Notes under the pieces: model-generated | What the model was told of the DNA's origin: nothing | The model's database searches: none | The model's input: only the letters and a program-made list of their open reading frames with translations | Assembly: GCA_003290165.1 (NCBI GenBank) | Contig: QNQO01007630.1 | Span: 1-64,000 of the forward strand | DNA from: Berberis thunbergii | Taxonomy: Eukaryota; Streptophyta; Magnoliopsida; Ranunculales; Berberidaceae | Length of the DNA: 64,000 nucleotides | Direction of reading: 5' to 3' | Translations under genes and position numbers: made by a program | Shown: positions 13,061 through 25,742 of the stretch, piece by piece | Layout of the letters: every line of letters begins with the position of its first letter | Position numbering within the stretch: the stretch's first letter is position 1

Positions 13061-14318
13061 ATTACACCCAAACAGTACACGCGGTCAATTGCAGTAAAGA
13101 TTGGGGTGTCGATCCCACGAGCAAAAGTGATCTACAGAACAAGGTCAAGGAAGAAAAACTACGTGAAACTAAATTTAAGAAATTCTAGCAATTTTAAAAT
13201 ATGAAATTGAATTTAGTTTAATAAAAATCAAGTTTAGAAAAATCACAAGGTTCCAAGAATCCCTCCTAGATTTCATGCACCAACTACTATCGATTGGCTA
13301 TAATAACTCAATTATGTGTTTCACATCCCAAACAACATAATCGGAAAAATAGTCTTTAATGCACCAATATATTTTAATGTAAATGGATTTTAGATTTCAC
13401 TTTTTCTAGAAAGCACAAAGATTGGTCAAATATGATATCCTAAATTTACGGTATATCCGGAGACAATAACGTAATAAAAGACAATCACATATAATGAGCC
13501 TACCGAAATTAATTGATCTTTTTAAAATTCCACACATAAGAAAAACATGACTAGACTTACATGGAGAAGAAAAAGACAACCACCGGAATAATAATCTACG
13601 AAGAAGTTGATGAAATTTTTGTCACTAAAATAACATAAACTCTTATATTAAATAAAAGTGAAAATCATAAATACCATTATTCATCATGAAAGCGTAAAAC
13701 GAATCAAATACTAATTAAGTGCGTTACATCTAGGAGTTCATCTCTTCGCCTTGCGTGAAGTTTAGTGACACATGGTGAAGGTGATGACAGCAATAGCGGT
13801 GTGGAGCTTCATCTGCATAGCAGGGCGTGGTGGATTAGCGATGCGCTCTCTGCTAATCCTACGTTCTCTGCTCGTTGTGTTGTTGTATTTATGGTAGAAA
13901 TGAACAACTCCTTATTGGAAACCCAATTGGAAACCAAATACAAATTGAAAACCAAATATAATTGGAAACAAAAAACAACAGGAAACAAAGGGGTCCACCC
14001 CTTTGTTTAGATTCAATTCTAATCACAGGAAAGGTGGGTTTGGCTATGTTTATTCATATTACTCATTTCTTCCACCAAAATTCAAAACTAATTTCCTTTA
14101 TTTTTTTCTTTGGTTTTGTTTATTAATCTTTGGCTCGAGTGTTTCCCACTCCACTTCGTCAATTTGTCTATGAATTTCCGAATTCGCCATGCTAATGCAG
14201 TTTTGTCATTTAAACTCCAAATCCTACAAAAATAAAATAATTAAACTAAAATACACTATTTAAAACACTAACAAATATAAATTAGGATGTATATTATGTA
14301 ATAATTATGTGCATATCA
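13060..14318 (-). repeat. 3' LTR of Athila-like element B2
   Basis: The minus-strand start TGATATGCACATAA is at 14,318, directly after a purine tract (GGTTTGGGGGTATT at 14,319-14,334). A second partial copy of this LTR is at 20,238-21,014; the two align from about 13,218 to 14,010 with minor differences (for example TTCCAAGAATCCCTCCTAG in both). A small frame at 13,765-14,010 is LTR sequence, not a gene. The left end is truncated or merges with the B1 LTR. Confidence 0.75.
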
Positions 14319-16540
14319 AATACCCCCAAACCTATATTTTTCTAGTCCTCGAGCAAAACAAAATTAAGAATAAAATCCTAACTCACTTTCGTAGGAATCA
14401 CGGTTGCACTTACCTTAACATGCAACAAGGCTTTAAACCCCTAGATTACCTCTAATGGACGAGTTATAGTCTCGTGAGGGTTTCCAGAAATGTTACCCCC
14501 AAACATTACTGACTCAATAGAATAAAATATATTTTCTAAAAACATAATGCAAAAACATAGGCATTCTCCTTTATTTTCCTTAGAGTAATTTTCCAATTGC
14601 TTAAAATTCAAGAAAAACAACAAACTAAAAATGTCACAATAGTATATCAATAGAGTACAATAATTTAATAGTATCTAAAGGTTAAATAAATTTCATAATC
14701 ATTCTCAACTCGAAGTGTGTGTGTGAGAAACCTTATCAACATAACTCTTCATCTCATAGTAAAGATGTGACAAGATAACATTTAGAAGGTACGCTTCGAC
14801 TACAAATCTCTCATGTCGCTCAGAAATAAAACACTCAGAGATTTGACACTCAGTTTATATGTGAGGAAAAGATATAAACTATGGAAAATGCAAACATCTC
14901 ACATATAATTATCATGAAAAATGGAATTTTCAAAGAGTGAAATAAATATGAACTCATGGACAAGAATATTGATTACTTTCGAGAATGTTGAATCAAATAC
15001 CATAGTTCTTGCCTATTCAATCTCCACATCTATTAAACCAACTTTCACTTAAGATCAATTAGGTCTTTACTAGGTTGTAATGGGGCTTGAATTATGACAA
15101 ACAATAATGGACAAAAAGGATACAAAAATTTCCTAAGAATGGCTACACCCTTGAATAAACACATAGGGCATTGAAAAACAAATCAATGTTGTACACCATT
15201 AACTTTTTCTTCATTATTTTCTTCTTCAACCCTTTTGTTTTTTCAACCCCCCCTTTTTTTACATGCTTTTCCCCGTTTATACAATCAAACACTTTTACTT
15301 CGAGGGCACATGAAATATCTATTTTCAACTCTTTCTATTTGCCCATTCCATAAATATATCTTACCGTATACATTCTCAGAAAATTGGGTAAGGATAAAAT
15401 AATAGAGGTATTACTACTTGATTGGAGTAGGTAATGGAATAAGAAAGATAAGGCTATTTAACGGCTCAAAGGGCTACAAATGGATATTTACTATTGAGTA
15501 GGCTAAAAGGCTAAAAAAAATGGTTGTAAGAAAGAAATGCCTACATCAGTTCATAAGTTCTAGTTGGTAATAGGACATCTCAACTAAATAAAGCAAGAAG
15601 TTCTAGTGTAAAAATTCAATTTTTATGTCGTTCTTAAAGCAACCAATAAGAAAGTCAAGAATAATGAGATCATCAACGAAATAATGCGGACTCAAGAAAA
15701 GTCAAAGTGTATTTAATAACCATAAAGAAATAAAGAATGACTCAAAACTTACAAGGGTTAAGTCTCCCTTATTATTCTAAGGTTTTCTAGTTCAATATCT
15801 CACTAATCAACTTCAAGTCATGTTGTCTTGGCTTATAGTGCACGAATAGTCGAGTTGAAAAGTCTCACGAAATACATCTAACATAAGGATAATATCAAAT
15901 ATCATGTTTTCTACTAATATAACTATGTGACACGTGTTAGTATGTGTTTTCTCAAAATTAAAGGCAACAAAAATATTTTCTAAAATTAAAAAGACTCAAA
16001 CCCCTCTCCCTTTTTTTATTTATTTTTTTAAATTCACCAAGAGTTCAGATTTCGAATGCATTTTTATAAAGATGTTGCCCAATTACCGTAATCATCTAAA
16101 TATTCAATGGAGATTGAGTAGAATACAAAAAAAATGAGTCGGTCTAATTGTAAAATACGTTTTAAGCTCAAAGATTTTTGAAAATTACACAAAAATTCTA
16201 ATAAACCACATCACCCCCAAACCTAAACCAAACATTGTCCTGAATGTGTAAAATAATAATCATGATAAATGAAGAAAAAAAGAGGAGGGTTAGAGTGATA
16301 TTACCATGGTGAAGCTTTACCAATTTCAAATAGAGAATGTCCTCACAGTCACCAAAATATAAGAAAATCATACTGACGGGAGAAAGGAACACATGAAACG
16401 AGGGGCTTCAAGTGTCTCCAGTAGCAACATCTAAAATAACCTAAAACACTAAAAGAAAAACATAAAAGCAAAAACCTAAAAAAAAAAAACTAAACTAAAC
16501 TAAAGATAGGGTGGAGAACATCAAATCAAGTAGACAAGGG
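14319..16540 (-). mobile_element. Polypurine tract and 3' noncoding region of B2
   Basis: This stretch contains no gene. It starts at the polypurine tract beside the 3' LTR and runs to the end of pol. A second purine-rich block (minus GGTTTAGGTTTGGGGGTGAT) lies at about 16,205-16,225. The region is homologous to 7441-9100 in B1 and shows the two elements are related. Small open frames here (for example 14,441-14,650 and 15,171-15,353) overlap these repeats on either strand and have no family signature. Confidence 0.7.
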
Positions 16541-18640
16541 CAACCAAAGAGATCTCCTCTAGCACCTCTACTCGCTCCACATAGTGCTTCAAACGTTGCC
16601 CATTTACTCTAAATACTCTCCCATCTTTTGGATCTTCAATTTCTATGAAATCATTGGGAAAAACTTATTTTACCATGAATGGGCCCGTCCATCTCGATCT
16701 TAGCTTGCCAAGATGAAGATGAAGTCGTGAGTCATAGAGATAGACTCGTTGATTGGGCTCAAAATGTTTCCTCGGAATTTGCTTATCCTTAGCTGCTTTC
16801 ATCTTCACCTTGTATATTCGGGAGTTGTCATAGGCATCATTCTGCAACTCCTCAATTTCAGCTAACTGAAATTTCCGCTGAATACCTTCAGGGATACAAC
16901 GCCTCATGATTTGGTCGGGGTAATACTTATATAGATAAGGATCATCCCAATAAAAATTGCTTGCCTCGACAAAAAATTTGCGCTTATCTTGAGCACTCCA
17001 TGATGATGGAACTTCGCCGGAAACCAAGTAATTAACAATGTGCGCATACCATGGTACTTGAGTGACGGCGAATAGGTGTTCATCAGGGAAGTCATCACGG
17101 ATGGGTAGGTCATTGGCAGCGTCATTAAACTGCAGATGAGACAAGTGATTCGCCACAACATTCTCGATCCCCTTCTTATCCTTTATAGTTAGATCAAATT
17201 CCCGCAGAAGTAAAATCCACCTAATCAACTGTGCCTTAGCATCCTTTTTAGAAAGAAGAAACTTAAGAGCCGCATGGTCAGTAAAAATAGTGATAGGTGT
17301 ACCAATCAAATAAGCACAAAATTTATCTAAAGAAAAAACTACGGCTAGCAACTCTTTTTCAGTAGTCGAATAATTCATTTGAGCATCATTAAGTGTTTGA
17401 CTAGCATAGTAAACAACAAAGGGCTTCCCTTCCCTTCGTTGTTCCAAGACTGCCCCGACAACATAGTTACTTGCATCACACATTATCTCAAATGGTAAAT
17501 TCCAATCTGGTAGCTACATGATGGGGGCAGAGGTGAGCCTATCAATGAGTGTTCGGAAGGCGTCCTCACACTCTTGTGTCCACTGGAACACGACGTCTTT
17601 GACCAGGAGGCTACTTAATGGTCTAGAGATGGCAGAAAAATTCTGTATGAACCTCCTATAAAAACCCGCGTGCGTTATAAATGATCTCATATCCTTGACA
17701 CTTTTAGCTGTAGGTAATTTAGAAATCAATTCAATTCTTGCTTTATCAATCTCGATTCCTTTGACAGAAACTATGTGTCCCAGAACTATTCCATAGGGAA
17801 CCATGAAATGACATTTTTCTCAATTAAGCACCAGACATCTACTTAAAACAGCTTTCAAGTGAAGTAAACATGAATCAAATGAATCACCAAAAACAGTCAA
17901 ATCATCCATGAATACTTCCATATATTCTTCAACCATGTCACTAAAAAATACTCACATGCATCTTGTAAAAGTATCTGGTGCATTACACAAACCAAATGAC
18001 ATAAGCCGAAAAACATAAGTACCAAAAGGACATGTGAAAGTAGTCTTATCCCGACCCTCTAATGCAATCTCAATCTGATAATATCCTGAATACCCATCTA
18101 GAAAGCAATAGAAAGAATGATCAGCTACTCGCTCTAAGATTTGGTCTATGAATAGAAGTAGGAAGTGATCCTTGCCGGTGGCAGAATTAAGTTTCCAATA
18201 ATCAATGCACATGCGCCACCCTGTCACTACCTTAGTAGGAACAAACACCCCCTCATCATTAGTCACCATTGTTATTCCAGATTTCTTGGGAACTACTTGA
18301 GTTGGACTAACCCACTTGCTATCAGAAATTGGATAAATGATGCCTGCATCTTACAATTTTAAGACCTCCTTCTCACCACCTCTTTCATAGTGGGGTTAAG
18401 TCGTCGTTGAGGATCTCTATGGGGGTTAGCTCCTTATTCTAAGTGAATCCTATGGGAATATATTAAGGAGCTAATACCTTTGATGTCATCTATAGTCCAA
18501 CCTAATGTCGATTTGTGCTCACGTAACATATTAATCAATTCTTCTTTTTGTGAGCCATCAGCCATCAAGCACGGAAGAAATAATAACAGGAAATGTATCA
18601 ATTGGTCCGAGGAATGCATGTTTATGTCCCTTAGGCATTG
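16540..18640 (-). pseudogene. pol of Athila-like element B2: RT and RNase H, integrase core deleted
   Basis: On the minus strand the reverse transcriptase runs from about 18,620 to 17,510 (WRMCIDYWKLNSATGKD, FTCPFGTYVFRLMSFGLCNA, then an intact FMDD box near 17,910). RNase H follows (17,483-17,100: CDASNYVVGAVLEQR, YSTTEKELLAVVFSLDKF, FTDHAALKFLLSKKDAK). After MRRCIPE, the start of the integrase zinc finger, sequence jumps to the integrase C-terminus (RKFQLAEIEELQNDAYDNSR, then LRSRWTGPFMVK). The zinc-binding and catalytic core are missing, so B2 could not integrate by itself. Stops and shifts occur at 16,665, about 17,500 and 17,950. Confidence 0.85.
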
Positions 18641-18686
18641 GAGCTAGGTCAACTTTCGGAGTTTCCACGGTGGATGGTTGTGGTTT

Positions 18687-19330
18687 CTATCTTTCCTTTG
18701 GCAACTCCTCAACGGATTGTTGCCATTGTCGTCCTCCTTTATCCTTTAACCCTGAAATAACAGAAATATCAAAAGCATTGGCAGGATAAAGTGAACTCTC
18801 AGAATTAGAAGAAGAAAGGAGGTACTCTAAGGTTTCAGAATCTGCGCTTAGGAGTGCCTCCTCTGATATCAGCGTGTCTATCATGTAGGTATGATGACAC
18901 TCATCATCATCACGTGGTTGCTTGCTAATATTGAATATGTTGACCTCCAAAGTCATGTTCCCAAAAGACAGCTTCATTAGACCATTCCTGCAATTGATAA
19001 GAGCGTTAGTTGTGGCAAGAAAAAGTCTACCTAAAATAATCGAAACTGTAGACTCCATATGAACAACAGAATGAGTATCTAAAATAAGAAAGTTGACGTG
19101 ATAGTAAAACTTATCAATCTCCAACAAAACATCCTCGACTAATCCTCTTGGCTACTTGACCGATCTATCGGCCAATTATAGTACCACGGATGTGGGTTTA
19201 ATCTCGCCTAGACCCAGTCGCAAGTAAATAGAATATGGCATCAGATTTACACTTGCTCCTAAATCCAACAAGGCTTGGCCGAACTCATGAGTCCCAATCT
19301 AGTAGGTGACTGTAAGACACCTTGGATCTT
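18687..19330 (-). pseudogene. Protease region of B2
   Basis: Minus-strand frames resemble the Athila protease: LDLGASVNLM near 19,240-19,270, ADRSVK followed by a stop near 19,150, then LEIDKFYYHVNFLILDTHS and ALINCRNGLMKLSFGNMTLE (18,940-19,127). The aspartate of the D-L-G site is present, but in-frame stops break the protein. It lies between gag and reverse transcriptase, as expected for the family. Confidence 0.75.
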
Positions 19331-19550
19331 TGTACTTGGGTGGTGTCTTCTGCCCAATCACTGCACTTACCTATTCTATCAAGAAGGCAGTCTTCTTGAC
19401 ATGATGCTTCCTCTTGATAGTGTATAGATCCTTGATGTCCCTCGCATAAGGTGGTACCTGTTTAATCACATGTAGCAAAGGTAAGTTAATTTTAACCTGT
19501 TTCAAGTGTTCTAGAATCTCACCATGCAATTCTGATTTTTTTCCAGTAGG

Positions 19551-20235
19551 TCACAGTGCTTGAGGAAAAGGAACTGGAACTAGAATGTTCTTGTTGGGCT
19601 CATCCTCAGGGATGCTCTCCTTTGCACTTGGGGAGGAGCCTATAGTTGTGGACGAGCTTGATCCATTTAAAATCTTACCACTCCGAGTAGTGATGGCATT
19701 AACATCTTTGACATTTTGAAAGTCTGAAGCAGAGGTTTGTGACATAAGGTTGCCCTCCGGATTTGCTTGAGGCTGTGACGGAAATTGGCTCCGCTCTTGT
19801 ACTGTTAATGAACTTGTCAGATTGGTTATTTGGCTTTTTATCTCCTTGTTATCTTCTGTCAACTGTGTCAATGCAACCTCAAAATTTTGATTAGTTTTAC
19901 CTTGTGCCTCTATAAATGCATGTAATGTGTCTGATAAGGTACTTCTGTTAGATTGCAAATTGTATGGAGGTGCAGGGTATGACCTAGGTGGTTGTGCCTG
20001 TGAGTGTGTAGGTTGGTCTGCTTTGAACCTCCAGCTTAAGTTAGGGTGATCTCTCCAGCCAGAATTGTAAGTGTTAGAGAATGGTGAGTAAGGCTTCTTG
20101 TACATCCCTAAGGCGTTACATTGTTCCTCATAAACCCCTCTCATCCTGTGCTAAGTGTTCAACTCCCCCGCATATAAAACAGGCATCCTGTAGCTCAATT
20201 TTGGCAACAGTATGTGTGGACCTACCATCCTTGGC
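19551..20235 (-). pseudogene. gag C-terminus of B2
   Basis: Minus-strand frame with YSPFSNTYNSGWRDHPNLSW, then QFPSQPQANPEGN and NAITTRSGKIL, the usual Athila gag tail; it ends at 19,551 in PVPFPQAL. A degenerate zinc knuckle (CFICGGVEHLAQD, last Cys lost) lies at about 20,150-20,190. The gag N-terminus, leader and primer site are missing: at 20,236 the sequence joins LTR directly, which indicates a deletion. Confidence 0.8.
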
Positions 20236-20237
20236 CT

Positions 20238-21014
20238 TAATAAAAATCAAGTTTAGATAAATCACAAGGTTCCAAGAATCCCTCCTAGATTTCACGCGCC
20301 AACTAGTATTAATTCGCTATGATAACTCAATTACGTGTTTCACATCCCAAACAATATAATCGAAAAAATAGTCTTTAATGCACCAATATATTCTAATGTA
20401 AATGGATTTTAGATTCACTTTTTCTAGAAAACACAAAGATTGATCATATATGATATCCTAAATTTACGATATATCCGGAGACAATAATGTAATAAGAGAC
20501 AATCACATATAACTAACCTACTAGAATTAATTGATCTTTAAAATTCCACACATAAGGAAAACATGACTAGACTTACATGGAGAAGAAAAAGACAACCATC
20601 GAAATAGTAATCTACGAAGAAGTTGATGAAATCCTTGTCACTAAAATAACATAAACTCCTATATTAAATATAAGTGAAAATCATAAATACCATTATTCAT
20701 CGTGAAAGCATAAAACGAATCAAATACCAATTAAGTGCGTTACATCTAGGAGTTCATCTCTTCACCTTGCGTGGAGTTTAGTGACACATGGTGAAGGTGA
20801 TGACATCAATAGCGATGTGGAGCTTCATCTGCATGGTAGCGTGTGGTGGATTAGCGTTGCGTTCTCTACTATTCCTGCATTCTCTGCTCGTTGTGTGTTG
20901 ATGTATTTATGATAGAAAGAAACAACTCCTTATTGGAAACCCAATTGAAAACCAAATACAAATTGTAAACCAAATATAGTTGGAAACCAAAAACAAAAGG
21001 AAACAAAGGGGTTG
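20238..21014 (-). repeat. Partial 5' LTR of B2
   Basis: This is a near copy of 13,218-14,010 (shared blocks include AATCCCTCCTAGATTTCA and GCACCAATATATTC/TTAATG). It is joined directly to the gag remnant without primer site or leader. It stops near 21,014, where the other copy continues, because a Tat-lineage element starts there. Confidence 0.8.
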
Positions 21015-21027
21015 ATTTCTAGTTATG

Positions 21028-21689
21028 ATGTAAATACCACTGATGATACACCAAAACGCCCTCTCTCCTACACCGTATACATGTCATGATGATCTAAAGG
21101 AATAATAGGCCCAAGCATCAGCCAAACAGTGATCCGGCCCAAGTGGTTTCAAGCCCGCATTGCGCAATTCACCAGACGGACCACACATCTCACCGTCATC
21201 CCCAATACTCGTAAGACCTATTAAGGGAAGTATTTTGGGGATCAGCTTCGAACGGGCAAGCCAGCAACATCTTGTTTCCAACTTGGAAGCACATACAAGA
21301 GTATACGTTGTACATGAAAACTTCCATCTATGGACAACATTCCAATTGAGAACTATTTCCCGCGTATCGAGGAGCATGAGTCTAACATGAAAGCTTCCCT
21401 CCACAGTACAACTCCTAATTAGAGAAGGATCTCAAGGAAGATCTCTTTCCTTAAACTACGCCACCGATGGCCTGGTCGAACCAGGACTCAACCATCATAA
21501 ATAAGACATGAGGTTGGTGAACAATGTACACTACAAATTCCCTGTTTACAACAAATCCTTCCTTAGATCCCTGTTTGCTTTACCATCACAGTGCCATCGG
21601 CCACCACAATGGTGGTTTGTGGCTCATGTGCGTTCCTTGTGTAGGTCAGCAGGTTAAGGTCAAACAGGGAGCAAAAATCGACTGCATCA
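21028..21689 (+). repeat. Probable 5' LTR of a Tat-lineage Ty3 element
   Basis: Its right edge is inferred from the primer-binding site immediately downstream (TTTGGTGCCGTACGTGG at 21,691). The left edge, TGATGTAAATACC, is a guess within about 15 bases because no second LTR copy is in the window. It interrupts the B2 LTR. It contains no gene; the small frames at 21,084-21,404 and 21,160-21,390 are opposite-strand shadows without a family signature. Confidence 0.5.
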
Positions 21690-21690
21690 G

Positions 21691-23530
21691 TTTGGTGCCG
21701 TACGTGGAAAAGACAGAGTTCCTAGCAAAACACTAACATCATCTCTCTTTATAGTTCAAGAAAATGGTGAGCACCAGATCCCATAATAATGGAGACTAGG
21801 GGGACGCATCTAATGCTCTGTCTGGCGTCATACCATTATTTCAGGCAGTACTGACGACACAGGGGAAACATGCTCTCGCCCCCACACTGGTCGCAATAGC
21901 AACGAACCCCAGGAGGAATATGCAATCATCTTATATACAACAGATCTTGCTAAAAATGAAGACACTCAAATCCATGAAGCAGAAGTCGGATGATACATTA
22001 AGAGAATATATCACGCACTTTAATAACGAGTTGGCTTCCATCAACATTTGTAATGATGCAACACCTGTCGCAACCTTCACCAACGATCTGAGGAACGACA
22101 AGTTCTATAACTTCCTAACTCTGGACCCCCTGGAAATAAGGTAGACCTGGTAAAGGAAACACAAAATTACATCACCTTAGATGAGGAACGAACCGCCAGG
22201 AAAAAGGTCGAATATGAGGAGAAACCCTCCAACGAGAGATTAAGGGACGAATCGACAAACACAATACACGTCCTCCATGGGGCACAATCCGAGTTTGAAC
22301 AATCAAACATGTCCAGAAAAAGAGCCCTTAGGGAAATGAAAGTCCAAGCCGTATGCGGCGATTGATAGATGTCACGCGCTAGGAGCCATGATCCCTGTAT
22401 ATCACTAGCCTTTATGGATAAGGACCTCCAGGGCGTCCTGCTTCCACATAATGATGCTCTGGTAATCATAGTCTCCCTAGCAATTAGGAAGTAAGGAGAT
22501 CATTGGTTGACATGGGGAGCTCGTTGAACGTTTTATTCCTCCGTACGTTTCGAAACATGCAGCTAAAAGAGGTCCTAACTTTTGGTAGTCGTCCAATGAT
22601 TGATTTTAGTGGCGAAAAATGCTTCCCGATGGGAAAGATACAACTAACAGTAGTCGCAGGAGAGCCACTGATTTAGAAAATCAATTTTCAAGAGTTTATA
22701 GTAATCGACGCATCGTCTACCTATAAGGTTGTTCTGGGGAGACCCTGGTTACATCAAATGGGAGTAGTAGTTTCCACCCTGCACCAATGTATCAAGTACC
22801 CAGTCAACCAAACAATCGGTACTGTACGAGGCGACCAAGCAGCGGCCAGAGAATGCCAATACGTGACCCCTCAACAGCCTGATAGTTTTCAGCTGGTAAC
22901 TAATCCCGCGGCCAAGATATCTCTTAATCTTGCCAAAGAAATTGGGAAAAAGCAACCAACCTCAGACAATGAAGCTCCAGTGAGCCCCCGGGGTTGATCC
23001 AATGCCGGTCAATAGAAAAAAACTCTCACGGTTTACCTCGACAACATTCTCAACAATACGGCCATTGAAATTGGTTCCCGCTTGAACAAAGAGTTGGTGG
23101 AGCAACTGATAGAGCTACTACAACAGAACTGGACATCTTTGCCTAGACCATGCAAGACATGGTTGAAATCGACCCATCAGTAATCACTCATTGCCTAGAG
23201 GTGGACCTCACGAAGAAAACCATACGGTAGAAGAAGAAGCCCGTGGCACTTGAAAGAAATAAAATCATCAACAAGGAGGTACAACGGTTACTCAACGCAA
23301 ACATGATCATGGAAGCGTGATACCGAGCTGGTTGGAAAACACAATATTGGTAAAGAAGAAAAATGAGAAGTAAAAGCCTGCATAGACTACATGTACTTGA
23401 ATAAGGCTTGTCCGAAAGACAACTTCCCACTTCCCCGCATCGATCAGATCGTGGACGCCTCATCTAGACATAGCCTCCTGAGATTCATGGATGCCTATTC
23501 AGGCTAGAACCAAATATTAATGCACCTCCC
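21691..23530 (+). pseudogene. Degenerate gag-protease-RT of a Tat-lineage Ty3 element
   Basis: Primer-binding site at 21,691-21,710. A gag start MVSTRSHNN lies at 21,764, and a gag domain at 21,920-22,144 (MKQKSDDTLREYITHFNNEL, then FTNDLRNDKFYNFLT). A protease region follows at about 22,505-22,990 (SSLNVLFLRTFRNM, then YKVVLGRPWLHQMG). The first part of the reverse transcriptase is at about 23,377-23,525 (CIDYMYLNKACPKDNFPLPR, then FMDAYSG and a stop). The NKACPKD.FPLPRID motif is typical of the Tat lineage. The element stops before the YIDD box; RNase H, integrase and 3' LTR are absent. Many stops and shifts make it a relic. Confidence 0.75.
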
Positions 23531-24340
23531 ATGTCAGAGTAGTCAAAGCCATGGCTTTTCACCTCTTAAAGCCAAAAGCTAGGCCAAGCCATTTCATCTC
23601 GCTTCCCTTCGGTCGAAGCCAGGTCACTACTCTAAAGCAACAAAAAGCCATGGCATTTTGCCTTTTTTACCGAAGCTTGAAGCACCCAAAGCGGTGGCTT
23701 CATGTTACAAAACATCGACTCCAATTTTTTTTCGAATTCTTATTGATTGTCTATGATTTTGGTAGAAAAAAATGGAAATGAAAAGGGAAGGAATAGGAAT
23801 AGAAAGGAAGAAGAAATGAGAAGATTTTAGGCAAAGAAACTAGTTGGATTGATCGGATGCTGGCGAAGGGGGAGGAGGAAGACGATGAACAATACACAAT
23901 TATCTTATTGATTTTCTCTGATTTTGGTCGGATAAAATAACAAAAAGGGAGACAAAATGAATAATAATAGAAATGAAGAAGAGAGGAGAAAATTTGAAGT
24001 TAAGAAACCAGCCGAATTGCTTGGACGCAGGCAGAGGCGGAAGAGGAAGACAATGAACAATATGCAATTATCTTAAAGATTTTCTCTGATTTTGGTCGGA
24101 AAAAATAACGAAAAGGGAGAGGGAAGGAAAAAGAGAAAATGATTTTAAGTTGAGAAACCCGTCGAATTGCTCAGACGCAAATGGAGGAAGTCGTTGAACA
24201 ATACATAAGGGAGGAGGAAAAAGATGCATAGTATGGGCATGGGGAGGGAAAATTGTTTCAAACTTGGGTGGCTATTTGCACCCACTGCATTTCTGAGGGC
24301 ACCCCGCCTAGAAAATTAAAAAAATAAAAGAAATAAATTA
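23530..24340. repeat. Purine-rich region with ~160-bp tandem repeat
   Basis: Three imperfect units of about 160 bp start near 23,740, 23,905 and 24,066; each carries GATTTTCTCTGATTTTGGTC (first unit diverged) and a purine-rich stretch, with the CGAATTGCT motif in the later units. The right end (24,268-24,310, GGTGGCTATTTGCACCCACTG) resembles the outer LTR region of element A (7346-7400), so this may be a relic LTR of a related chromovirus. I see no gene. Confidence 0.5.
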
Positions 24341-24429
24341 AAATTTTAAATTCAATTAACATTAACAGTATGTAATTTATACAAAATTAAGAAAACCATG
24401 GTTTTAAATTAACATTAATAGTATGTTAT

Positions 24430-25237
24430 GTCGATATCATTAAGGATATGTATGAAGGGGTTGTAACAAGTGTTCGCTAAGTAGGTGGGATGTCTAGTGG
24501 ATTTTCAGTGTTAGTAGGACTACATCAAGGGTCGGCATTAAGTCCATGTCTCTTTGCTTTGGTCATGGATGAGTTGACGAGACATCTGCAAGAAGATGTG
24601 CCTTGGTGCATATGTTATTTGCAGATGATATTGTCTTAATGGATGAGACTAGTGCAGGTTTAGGTCAGAAATTAGTTAAGTGGTGGGAGGCTTTAGAGAG
24701 TAAAGGTTTTAGAATTAGCCGTTCGAAGACAGAGTATCTAGTGTGCAACTTTGGGTGTGAACCAAGAGGGAAAAGTAATGCAATTGAGATCGAAGGTGTC
24801 GAGGTCCCAGAGTGTGAGGCATTTCGATATCTAGGATCTATAATTCAAAAGATGGGGCTATTGGAGAAGATGTAGACCATAGGATTAAAGCTGGGTGGTT
24901 GAAATGGAGAATGGCGTCAGGAGTACTATGCGATAGAAGGATGCCTGCAAGGCTAAAAGGGAAATGCTATAAGACAATTGTTCGACCAGCCATGCTATAC
25001 GGTTCAGAATGTTGGGCTACTATGGGACAACATACGTATAGGATGGCAGTAGCAGAAATGCGTATGTTAAGGTGGATGTGTGGTAAAACTCGTACGGATA
25101 AAATTCGAAATGAAAGAATTAGGAGATACTTAGGTGTAGCGCCCATAGAGGACAAAATTAGAGAAAAATGTTTAACTTGGTTTGGTTATGTGCGGCGGAG
25201 ACCAAGCATGGTGCCAATTAGAAAATGTTTAGATTGA
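24430..25237 (+). pseudogene. LINE reverse-transcriptase fragment
   Basis: Plus-strand frames spell the central and C-terminal part of a non-LTR retrotransposon RT: LHQGSALSPCLFALVMDELT (24,515-24,575), then MLFADDIVLMDE (24,610-24,645; the FADD catalytic box is intact), FRYLGSII, and a second frame from 24,899 with LYGSECWATMGQHTYRMAVA and RYLGVAPIEDKIREKCLTWF. Frame shifts at about 24,605 and 24,875 and a stop at about 24,480 disrupt it. The endonuclease, N-terminal RT and poly(A) tail are missing. It ends at 25,237, directly against an opposite-strand copia remnant. Confidence 0.85.
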
Positions 25238-25726
25238 AAAGTTAATGGAGTACATTATCCTTGGATCTTCCAACTTTTCACCGTTCCTTTTCAATTGATT
25301 AGAAACGGCTAAAGTTCTAGAGAAATAATTAGAGATCGACTCGGATGCTTTCATATGTACATATTCGAACTCACCTCTTAGTGTTTGGAGACAAACCTTC
25401 TTCACTTGTTCAGATCCTTTGCAAGAGATTTGTAGCTTCCCCCACGCTTGCTTAGCGGAACTTGCACTTGAAATCTTCTCAAATCCGTCACCATCTAATG
25501 CTTGATAAAAGAGGTAGAGAGCTTTCTTGTCTCTCTTTCGCAAGTCTTTCAAACTCTCCTTTTGGGCTACGCTTAACGTAGCTTAATTTTATGGCTCACT
25601 AAAGCCTTTTTCTACCACTTCCCACACGTCGTGCGCACCCAAAAGAGCCTTCATCTTCATACTCCAATTGTCGTAACTGTTGTTGTTGAGTGATGGGACT
25701 TGGAATGATGCTATACCATTTTCCAT
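25229..25726 (-). pseudogene. gag fragment of a copia element (DUF4219 / UBN2)
   Basis: The start ATG is at 25,726 on the minus strand (MENGIASFQVPSLNNNSYDN), just after the primer-binding site, giving the N-terminal DUF4219 segment through GAHDVWEVVEKGF. After a break near 25,580, a UBN2-type frame follows (25,229-25,552: KKALYLFYQALDGDGFEKIS, then TLRGEFEYVHMKASESISNY). The rest of gag and all of pol are missing, replaced by the LINE fragment at 25,237. Confidence 0.85.
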
Positions 25727-25742
25727 GGCTCTGTTACCAAAC

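Noticed and set aside
13765..14010. An 81-codon plus-strand gene
   Set aside because: It lies inside the B2 LTR and is broken in the other LTR copy at 20,770-21,010.
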